Shown: positions 45,691 through 51,963 of the stretch, piece after piece
Numbering within the stretch: the stretch's first letter is position 1
Layout of the letters: every line of letters begins with the position of its first letter
Origin: Chitinophagales bacterium
Lineage (GTDB): Bacteria > Bacteroidota > Bacteroidia > Chitinophagales > LD1
Assembly (NCBI GenBank): GCA_026129525.1
Contig: JAHCHW010000001.1
Span: forward strand, 310,001 to 374,000
Direction: 5' to 3'
DNA length: 64,000 bases
Notes under the pieces: generated by a model
Told to the model about the DNA's origin: nothing
What the model saw: the letters and a program-made list of their open reading frames with translations, nothing else
Databases searched by the model: none
Program-made: the position numbers and the translations under genes

Positions 45691-46740
45691 CTAAGAAAGA
45701 AACCGCTTTATATCAACTTCGGGCATAAGCGGTGTGCCGTGCAGTAAGTGTTGTGTAAAATGGTTGGCAAAAAACGGAGCCAGCGAAACGCCCTTTGTGC
45801 CCAGTCCATTGAAGATGCTCACGTTTTTAAACTGCGGATGTGTACCTATTAACGGGCGCCTGCCTTTAACAGCGGGGCGCACGGCTGCCCAATGGTCGAG
45901 CACTTTAAACGTACATTTTAATACAGCCTGCAAACCTTGCAGCAATTCGCTTTTGCCTTTCTCGCTCGGGAAAGGATTTTCAAAAAATGCATCGTGCGTG
46001 GCACCAACGTAGTAAATATCTTTTTCGTAAAACGGCAGAATGGTTACTTCGCTTTTAATCATGAAAGAATGCGGGAAGTCCGGAATGTGCACAAGCAAAC
46101 ATTCTCCTTTAGCCGGTTGAAAAGGAAGGTTGCTGAAGTAAGGATTCTGCAACGCCTGTGTTCCTTCAGCAAAAATTATATGCCTTGCTTTTACTCCTTT
46201 ATATGAAACCGAACTATCGGTTACTTCCAATTCTGCGTAAGCAAATTTTCCCTCTGTAAACTGTTGGTTGCTTCTTAAATAGTTTTTAAGTTTTTCAAGA
46301 AACAGCGAGGTGTGCAGCCTTGATGCACCCTTTATCTCAAAACCACCAAAGGGGTTGTTTATTGTTTTTGGGTTGAGATGCACTACCGTGTTGTTGTCGA
46401 GATAAGGAGAGTATTCATCCGATGAGCAGCGCACACTCCAGTCGTTTTGCGATTTTACCGAATCGAACAGGCGCACAATTTTCAGCGGCTCATACAATGG
46501 GGTGTTCAGTTCTTTTTCAATAGCAGCGTAGGTTGAGTCGGCAAATGTGAGTAGTTCATCTGCCAACCATGTTTTTACCAGGCGCCTGCCGGTTACGGGG
46601 TTTACAATGCCCGAAGTAATACGCGATGGAGAAATAGCTGCGCTATCATCCATCACTAAAAAACTTTTACCGGCTTGGTGTAAAAACCAAGCTAACAGCG
46701 AGCCTGCTATACCCTGACCGACTATAATAAAATCGAACAC
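45691..46740 (-). CDS. FAD-dependent oxidoreductase of the DAO family
   Basis: A 349-residue flavoprotein starting with the Rossmann motif IIVGQGIAGSLLAWFL. It also has SGIVNPVTGRRLVKTW near residues 42-57 and the DAO-type C-terminal block HWAAVRPAVKGRRPLIG, FNGLGTKGVSLAPFFANH. It resembles the oxidoreductase part of MnmC and glycine-oxidase-like enzymes, but the substrate is open. It stands in a minus-strand group with the biotinyl protein and PfkB kinase. Confidence 0.83.
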   Translation of the reverse strand: MFDFIIVGQGIAGSLLAWFLHQAGKSFLVMDDSAAISPSRITSGIVNPVTGRRLVKTWLADELLTFADSTYAAIEKELNTPLYEPLKIVRLFDSVKSQNDWSVRCSSDEYSPYLDNNTVVHLNPKTINNPFGGFEIKGASRLHTSLFLEKLKNYLRSNQQFTEGKFAYAELEVTDSSVSYKGVKARHIIFAEGTQALQNPYFSNLPFQPAKGECLLVHIPDFPHSFMIKSEVTILPFYEKDIYYVGATHDAFFENPFPSEKGKSELLQGLQAVLKCTFKVLDHWAAVRPAVKGRRPLIGTHPQFKNVSIFNGLGTKGVSLAPFFANHFTQHLLHGTPLMPEVDIKRFLS

Positions 46741-46785
46741 GGGTGTAAATATGCGGAAAGGTTAAATGGGAGAGGGGCAGCGCGT

Positions 46786-47133
46786 TTATCTGAAATACGA
46801 AAGATCTTTCTTTTCGCCTGTGGTTGGTGGTTCGTAGTTGTCGTCATCGTCCAACTCAACTTTTGCTTTGCGTATTTTGTTGCGTAGGTAAATGAACAGG
46901 ATTACTTCAAACAAAATAGCAAATGGTTCAAGCATAAGCGCGTTTCGCATGGCTTCTTCGTTTTGCAGTAAATCTTTACCGAAAAGAGTCATAGCGGTAT
47001 AGCCAATAAGTACGGCAATCAGGAAAAATCCTGCAAGGTAATTCAGTATGTAAGGCATTGCAGGCAAACCGCGCTCGTGCGCCATGCGATGCAACTGATA
47101 ACAGAAAATCAACACCAGAACAATATCTATCAT
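46786..47133 (-). CDS. small integral membrane protein
   Basis: A 115-residue protein with three predicted membrane helices and a charged C-terminal tail (KIRKAKVELDDDDNYEPPTTG). It overlaps the upstream MmcQ/YjbR gene by one base. No known domain. Function is unknown. Confidence 0.65.
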   Translation of the reverse strand: MIDIVLVLIFCYQLHRMAHERGLPAMPYILNYLAGFFLIAVLIGYTAMTLFGKDLLQNEEAMRNALMLEPFAILFEVILFIYLRNKIRKAKVELDDDDNYEPPTTGEKKDLSYFR

Positions 47134-47492
47134 TACAAACGGTTTAGTTCTTCTTTTACTTTTTTCGGAAGCCCCTTTACTACTTCTGCGTATGAATGGT
47201 CAATCAACCAGAGTAATTCTTTACGGGGGATGTTTCCGTCAGCAAAGTTAACAGTATTCCAATACTTTTTGTTCATGTGGTAACCCGGAGCAACAGAAGT
47301 ATATTTTTCGCGGTATTCGGGTACCAACCCCGCATCCATTTTTAAGTTGCAGGTAAAGGGCTGTGCCGATAAACTAGTTAGTAAAAATATTTTACCCGCT
47401 ACTTTAAATGCCAGCGTGTCTTCGTCAAACGGAAAATGTTCGGTTACGCCACTTTTTTGCAGGCAGTATTCGCGCACTTCCTCAATGTTCAT
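47133..47492 (-). CDS. MmcQ/YjbR-family protein
   Basis: A 119-residue protein with the family pattern VREYCLQKSGVTEHFPFDEDTLAFKVAGKIFLL, LKMDAGLVPEYREKYTSVAPGYHMNKKYWNTV and WLIDHSYAEVVKGLP. Members have a CyaY-like DNA-binding fold with unclear function. It lies 2 bp after the sulfatase-like gene and overlaps the next by one base. Confidence 0.9.
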   Translation of the reverse strand: MNIEEVREYCLQKSGVTEHFPFDEDTLAFKVAGKIFLLTSLSAQPFTCNLKMDAGLVPEYREKYTSVAPGYHMNKKYWNTVNFADGNIPRKELLWLIDHSYAEVVKGLPKKVKEELNRL

Positions 47493-47494
47493 AC

Positions 47495-48856
47495 TTACTT
47501 TCCTTTGTTCATTATTTTTTCGGAAAAAGCAGCGAAGTTTTTGAAGTTTTCTTCGAGATATTTTTTTCGTAAAGCGGGAAGTTGCAGCTCTTCTAAGGGG
47601 TTAAAGCCTTGCTCTACAAATTCAAAAGTTGGTTCTGCTCCGTTATTGGCAACAGGCGCGTACATCCATTTGCCGGCACGCAGTACAAAACGCTTATCGC
47701 CATCAATAAAAGCCGCCTGATTGTATTTGTATTTGTCCATAGTTTGCCCTTCGTTATCGTACCAATAACTCTGCAACATGGGCAGGTTGTTTTCGCGCTC
47801 TTCAAACAGGGTATAGCCTTCATCGCTCAATCCGGCTGAGCGAAGTATATCATGGTGCAAATGCCGCGAACTTACATTGTGCGTTTTAGTTTCGGCTTTT
47901 TGGTCTTCGTTGCCCAGCCAAAAAACCGGAACACGATTACCCCCATCGGTAACATTGCTGAAATGATATTGCCAGCCCTGCTCTCCAAAATTATCGCCAT
48001 GGTCGCTGCAAAACACTACCAAGTTATCGGTGCCTTGGTGCATTTCGCGGCAAAAGCCATCTACATTATCGCGAATAAGGTTCCATGAAAGTTTTTGCTT
48101 TTCGCGCAGTAATTCCAAATCAGTTTGCTTAATAAAACTGTTATCCTTTTTCATGAATGTTTGCGAAATGTAGTGATACAGCACCTGCCATTCATGAATT
48201 TTACCCAGCAACGATTTATTCATTAGGGTAAACGTATCGGCAATATGATAGGGGTAATGCGTTTCCATCAGATTGATAAACATGAAAACTCCTTGCCCCT
48301 TTGCATTGTTTTCTTCAATCAGTTGTTTGGCTTTGGCAAACGAATCGTGGGCTGTTTTCTGTGCCCATATAATTCCCTGGCGAAGGTCTTCGCTTAATTT
48401 ATCGAACACTACATCTTTGGGCTTCATCACCATTCTGCGAATGCGCGGGCGATTCATGGAAAGCACAAAACGCAATAACCAGCGGTGGCGGGTTTCAACA
48501 AACTGCCATGTTTTATGCACTTCATCAAACCCTTTGCTTACGTTAAACACATCAGTGGTAACAATATTGGCTGAAACCTGAATAGGTTTATACCCTGCGG
48601 TTTTCAGTTTTTCGGGCAGCGAAGGAATTTTATCGTCTAACCAGCGGCTTTGCGAGGTGGCACCATGCTGGTGTGGCAGCAGCCCGGTAAATAACGATGA
48701 AGTGGCAGGCAAGGTCCAGCACCCCGAAGAGCGGGCATTGCTGAATTGAATGGCATTTTGTTCCAGATAAGGAACACCGGGGCTTCCCTCTTTATAAACA
48801 GAATCGTAGCGAAGACTATCGGCAACTACGAGGATAATATTTTTTGGTTTGCCCAA
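47495..48856 (-). CDS. sulfatase/alkaline-phosphatase-fold enzyme with Thr in place of the formylglycine Cys
   Basis: A 453-residue protein starting with a TTG codon; no ATG is possible before a stop upstream. The alkaline-phosphatase-superfamily core is clear: IILVVADSLRYDS (metal Asp13), SLFTGLLPHQHG, and VFCSDHGDNFGEQGWQYH (Asp-His-Gly). At the nucleophile position, CxPxR sulfatases have Cys; here the motif is TLPAT (Thr48-Leu-Pro-Ala-Thr52), without the Cys or the Arg. It is therefore probably a phosphotransferase or phosphodiesterase with a Thr nucleophile rather than a formylglycine sulfatase. It heads a minus-strand group. Confidence 0.82.
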   Translation of the reverse strand: MGKPKNIILVVADSLRYDSVYKEGSPGVPYLEQNAIQFSNARSSGCWTLPATSSLFTGLLPHQHGATSQSRWLDDKIPSLPEKLKTAGYKPIQVSANIVTTDVFNVSKGFDEVHKTWQFVETRHRWLLRFVLSMNRPRIRRMVMKPKDVVFDKLSEDLRQGIIWAQKTAHDSFAKAKQLIEENNAKGQGVFMFINLMETHYPYHIADTFTLMNKSLLGKIHEWQVLYHYISQTFMKKDNSFIKQTDLELLREKQKLSWNLIRDNVDGFCREMHQGTDNLVVFCSDHGDNFGEQGWQYHFSNVTDGGNRVPVFWLGNEDQKAETKTHNVSSRHLHHDILRSAGLSDEGYTLFEERENNLPMLQSYWYDNEGQTMDKYKYNQAAFIDGDKRFVLRAGKWMYAPVANNGAEPTFEFVEQGFNPLEELQLPALRKKYLEENFKNFAAFSEKIMNKGK

Positions 48857-49163
48857 ATTGATTAGTTAGGTGACGGGCGAATGTAGAATTTTTTGAATGC
48901 CGTGCAGGGTTATTTATAGAGGAAAAGTGCAGCGTAATTTTCACTAAACTTATTCTGTTGCGATATGTGTAGGAAATAGCTTAGTGAACCTTTTGAAATT
49001 CCGATTGTTATTGCCCTATGTTGTTGGGAAGGGGCGATTGAAAACTATGGCGCATTTTTTTGAATAAGCAGATAGGTGATAACGATTGCAATACAGGTTA
49101 TGCTAAACTTCCTCCGAAGCCCTCATTTAATTTTTTCTACAGCTGTTTTTGAAAAATAATCTC
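48857..49163. other. 307-bp divergent intergenic region
   Basis: This stretch separates the sulfatase-like start from the MerR/B12 regulator. A 7-bp inverted repeat, TCACTAA/TTAGTGA, lies around 48938-48988. No exact TAnnTTTG box, no coding frame of note and no copy of the TGTTTAA operator pair found at 50134 was seen here. Confidence 0.4.
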
Positions 49164-50078
49164 ATGTTTAAGATTTCGGAAAATATCTTTGACATTGATA
49201 TGGGGCAATATTCCATAAAGGAAGTTGAAACGCTTTCGGGCATAAAGGCGCATACCCTTCGTATTTGGGAACAGCGGTACGATTTTCTGCGACCCAAACG
49301 AACAGACACCAACATTCGTTATTATAACGATGAGCAACTGCGCTTAATACTGAATATAGGCACACTAAACCGCAGCGGCTTTAAAATTTCGCGCATTGCC
49401 GAAATGCACCCCGAGCAAATGAAAGAAGAAGTGCTGCGTGTGCAGAATGCCAGCAGCGAGCCCGATTTTTTGCTCGACTCGCTTATTCATTCGATGCTCG
49501 ATTTTGATGAGCATCGCTTTGAGAAAACGCTCTCATCAGCCATTGTTAAGCTTGGCTTTGAAGATACGTTCACCAAATTGGTTTTTCCGTTTTTAATACG
49601 CACCGGTGTAATGTGGCAGGCAGGCAGCGTAAGGGTAGTGCAGGAGCATTTTATTTCGAACCTCATCCGAAGAAAAATATCGGCAGCTATTGATGGAGTT
49701 TATGTAGAAGAAAGTAACCGAAGCAAAAAATTCATTTTGTTTTTGCCTGATACCGAAAACCATGAGTTGTTGCTGCTTTATACCGAGTATTTGTTACGCA
49801 AGCACAATCATCATGTTGTTTATTTGGGGTGCTCTCTTCCTTTGAACGAACTGGAGTTTATAGCGCAACACTTTAAACCCGACTATTTGGTAACTTACCT
49901 TACCATTCCGCTCGAGAAAGGAACACTTGCCAACTACCTTAAAAAAGTAAGTACTCTCATTCCGCGTTCAAAAATTATTGTAGGCGGTTCGCAACTGGCA
50001 CTCAGCCATGTTAAACTTCCCGACAACTGCATAGCAGTACAATCGGCAGAAGCGCTTTTGGACGCTATACGGCAGTAG
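49164..50078 (+). CDS. CarH/LitR-like MerR regulator with B12-binding domain
   Basis: A 304-residue regulator (ATG at 49164; a start at 49200 is possible). Residues 14-80 form a MerR helix-turn-helix (YSIKEVETLSGIKAHTLRIWEQRYDFLRPKR). Residues 100-178 are the four-helix cap with WQAGSVRVVQEH, the Wx9EH signature of CarH photoreceptors (Trp151, Glu161, His162). Residues 188-304 are a B12-binding fold with ENHE (His200 as the likely lower ligand) and IIVGGSQLAL. Such proteins repress in the dark with adenosylcobalamin and release DNA in light. The ECF sigma gene is next, across a promoter flanked by paired inverted repeats. Confidence 0.85.
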   Translation: MFKISENIFDIDMGQYSIKEVETLSGIKAHTLRIWEQRYDFLRPKRTDTNIRYYNDEQLRLILNIGTLNRSGFKISRIAEMHPEQMKEEVLRVQNASSEPDFLLDSLIHSMLDFDEHRFEKTLSSAIVKLGFEDTFTKLVFPFLIRTGVMWQAGSVRVVQEHFISNLIRRKISAAIDGVYVEESNRSKKFILFLPDTENHELLLLYTEYLLRKHNHHVVYLGCSLPLNELEFIAQHFKPDYLVTYLTIPLEKGTLANYLKKVSTLIPRSKIIVGGSQLALSHVKLPDNCIAVQSAEALLDAIRQ

Positions 50079-50133
50079 TTTACAACAGCCTTATCGCTTG
50101 TTTGTCAGACAGATAGAGTTGCCCAATCTATTA

Positions 50134-50163
50134 TGTTTAATTTTTTAACACAAAAATTAAACA
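50134..50163. promoter_or_regulatory. operator O1: perfect 12-bp inverted repeat upstream of the sigma promoter
   Basis: TGTTTAATTTTT (50134-50145) and AAAAATTAAACA (50152-50163) are perfect complements with a 6-bp spacer. The core half-sites TGTTTAA and TTAAACA are 16 bp apart, the same as in O2. Its likely ligand is the CarH/LitR-like regulator encoded just upstream. Confidence 0.78.
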
Positions 50164-50168
50164 AAAAA

Positions 50169-50200
50169 TTTGACAATCTCCAAAAGTGCCCCTATCATTG
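50169..50200 (+). promoter_or_regulatory. promoter of the ECF sigma gene
   Basis: TTTG (50169-50172) is followed after 20 bp by TATCATTG (50193-50200), one base from the TAnnTTTG consensus. The same stretch also reads as TTGACA-N17-TATCAT. Transcription should start near 50204, inside operator O2, so occupation of O2 would block it. Confidence 0.6.
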
Positions 50201-50228
50201 TTTAATATTTAATTGACAAACTTAAACA
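50199..50228. promoter_or_regulatory. operator O2: inverted repeat over the transcription start
   Basis: TTGTTTAA (50198-50205) and TTAAACAA (50222-50229) form an inverted repeat. The half-sites TGTTTAA and TTAAACA are separated by 16 bp, exactly as in O1, and the whole site is displaced 65 bp downstream of O1. It ends 7 bp before the ATG. Confidence 0.78.
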
Positions 50229-50235
50229 AAATAAC

Positions 50236-50763
50236 ATGCAAGCTACTATCGAATTTGGGAAAGAAATACAAAGCTACGAAGCTATTTTGCGTTCCTTTGC
50301 CTTTAATCTGACCAGAAGTAAGGAGGAAACCGAAGACCTGATTCAGGACACTTTTTACAGGGCTATTGCCAACATTGACAAATTCAGCGAGGGTACCAAT
50401 GTAAAGGCTTGGCTGTTTACCATTATGCGTAACATTTTTATAAACAACTATCGCAAGCGTAAGCGGGGAGGGGTTACCGTAGATGTTTCTGAAAATCAAT
50501 ACCTGCTCAACAGTACGAAGCGGGTAGAAAAGAACGACTCAGAGCGCTCGTTCCTTGCCGAAGATATTTCAATTGCTTTGGCAGCCGTAAGCACCGATTT
50601 TACCGAGCCTTTTCTGATGCACTACAACGGGTTTAAGTATCAGGAAATAGCAGAAACGCTTAACTTGCCTGTAGGAACCGTAAAAAGCCGGATACACTTT
50701 GCCCGCAAAGAGTTGCAGGCAAAACTGAAAGGCATGGAGGTGGTAAACTCGGCAGTAGCTTAA
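50236..50763 (+). CDS. ECF-type RNA polymerase sigma factor
   Basis: A 175-residue sigma factor. Region 2 reads RSKEETEDLIQDTFYRAIANIDKF with KAWLFTIMRNIFINNYRKRKR; region 4 reads FKYQEIAETLNLPVGTVKSRIHFARKELQAKL. It has no C-terminal extension. In several bacteria a LitR/CarH-type regulator represses a neighbouring ECF sigma gene that in turn drives light-induced genes (LitR/LitS in Streptomyces). The same pairing here, with paired operators in front, argues for light/B12 control. Confidence 0.92.
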   Translation: MQATIEFGKEIQSYEAILRSFAFNLTRSKEETEDLIQDTFYRAIANIDKFSEGTNVKAWLFTIMRNIFINNYRKRKRGGVTVDVSENQYLLNSTKRVEKNDSERSFLAEDISIALAAVSTDFTEPFLMHYNGFKYQEIAETLNLPVGTVKSRIHFARKELQAKLKGMEVVNSAVA

Positions 50764-50843
50764 AACACTAAAAGCTTACTCTTCCGGTTTTTAGTGCGAA
50801 TCAACTTTCAATGCAATACACTATTTTGGTTGAAAATTGATGT

Positions 50844-51407
50844 ATGCTCGATTTACTGAAACAACCCTGGCACTGGAGCGTAGCCGGAGTTTTAATAGGG
50901 CTCACCGTTCCGTTTCTTTACCTTATAGGCAATAAGCCTTTTGGTATTTCTTCTTCCTTTAGGCATGTGTGTGCTGCGTGTTTACCCAACAACGCCAACT
51001 ACTTTAATTACGATTGGAAGCGTGAAACATGGAACCTGTTTTTTGTGTTTGGTATAGCGCTGGGCGGTGCCATAGGCACTTTCGTGCTCGCTAATCCCGA
51101 AGCCATAAAAATTGATGCCGGTGTGCAACAACAGTTAGCAGCACAAGGAGTAACCGACTTTACGGAAATAGTACCTGCCGATGTTTTTAGCTGGAAGGGG
51201 CTTTTTACGGTTCGCGGTTTTGTTATGATTGTTGTGGGCGGATTTCTGGTTGGCTTTGGTACCCGCTATGCAGGCGGTTGCACTTCGGGGCATTCTATTA
51301 CCGGTATTTCCAATCTGCAACTCTCCTCACTTATTGCCACTGTTTGTTTTATGACAGGCGGATTTATTATGACCTGGCTGTTGCTTCCTTTTATTCTTAA
51401 ACTCTAA
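50844..51407 (+). CDS. YeeE/YedE-family sulfur transporter, first half
   Basis: A 187-residue membrane protein with four to five helices and the family motif GTRYAGGCTSGHSITG, whose Cys is thought to contact thiosulfate or other reduced sulfur. The N-terminal loop has a HVCAACLP motif. It pairs with the adjacent gene, 11 bp downstream, a usual arrangement for split YeeE/YedE systems. It follows the sigma gene by 80 bp, which contain an 8-bp inverted repeat CACTAAAA/TTTTAGTG but no obvious terminator. Confidence 0.88.
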   Translation: MLDLLKQPWHWSVAGVLIGLTVPFLYLIGNKPFGISSSFRHVCAACLPNNANYFNYDWKRETWNLFFVFGIALGGAIGTFVLANPEAIKIDAGVQQQLAAQGVTDFTEIVPADVFSWKGLFTVRGFVMIVVGGFLVGFGTRYAGGCTSGHSITGISNLQLSSLIATVCFMTGGFIMTWLLLPFILKL

Positions 51408-51418
51408 ATCCGGAAATT

Positions 51419-51886
51419 ATGCAAAGCATTCGCGAAGAAGAAGGAACCAACCACCAACAGCAAACCGAAAATTTTTCGGGCAACATTAAATACATACTGG
51501 CGGGAATATTTTTCGGCATTGTGTTCGTAAAGGCTGAAATTGTTTCGTGGTTTCGCATACAGGAAATGTTCCGCCTCGCCTCCTTTCACATGTATGGAGT
51601 AATAGGAACAGCAGTGGTGGTGGCAACTATTTCCACTTTCCTGATTAAGAAGTTTAAAATTAAAACCATACAGGGCGAAGAGGTCATTTTCAGCGAGCGC
51701 CCCTTGGATAAAGGCAACATTATTGGCGGCTTGCTCTTCGGTTTCGGTTGGGCGCTTACCGGTGCATGTCCGGGACCATTGTATGGTTTGCTTGGCAGCG
51801 GCTTTGCCGTTTTTGTTGTGGCAATACTTTCGGCAGTGGCAGGTACGTATGCGTACGGTTTATTGCGGGAAAAGTTGCCGCATTAA
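51419..51886 (+). CDS. YeeE/YedE-family sulfur transporter, second half (DUF6691)
   Basis: A 155-residue membrane protein with about four helices and the conserved GWALTGACPGPLYGLLG loop, including a Cys matching the one in its partner. With the preceding gene it probably forms one sulfur-compound channel. No sulfur-oxidising gene (rhodanese, persulfide dioxygenase) lies in the window. Its position after the light/B12-type sigma module suggests shared regulation. Confidence 0.87.
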   Translation: MQSIREEEGTNHQQQTENFSGNIKYILAGIFFGIVFVKAEIVSWFRIQEMFRLASFHMYGVIGTAVVVATISTFLIKKFKIKTIQGEEVIFSERPLDKGNIIGGLLFGFGWALTGACPGPLYGLLGSGFAVFVVAILSAVAGTYAYGLLREKLPH

Positions 51887-51937
51887 GCGCATAGCGAACT
51901 TTTACAATTCTATGACAATTCTCCCTTAGGTATTGGC

Positions 51938-51945
51938 TACATTTG
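51938..51945 (+). promoter_or_regulatory. candidate -7 box of the T9SS gene at 51964
   Basis: TACATTTG matches TAnnTTTG exactly. TATGAC at 51911-51916 is a weak -33 candidate about 21 bp upstream. The transcript would have a leader of roughly 12-15 nt. Confidence 0.4.
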
Positions 51946-51963
51946 GTAGCATAAACCTGACAC

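Noticed and set aside
49165-49171. TGTTTAA at the start codon of the CarH-like gene, as a third operator half-site
   Set aside because: The partner TTAAACA is not found 16 bp away, so it is a lone 7-mer match that occurs by chance.
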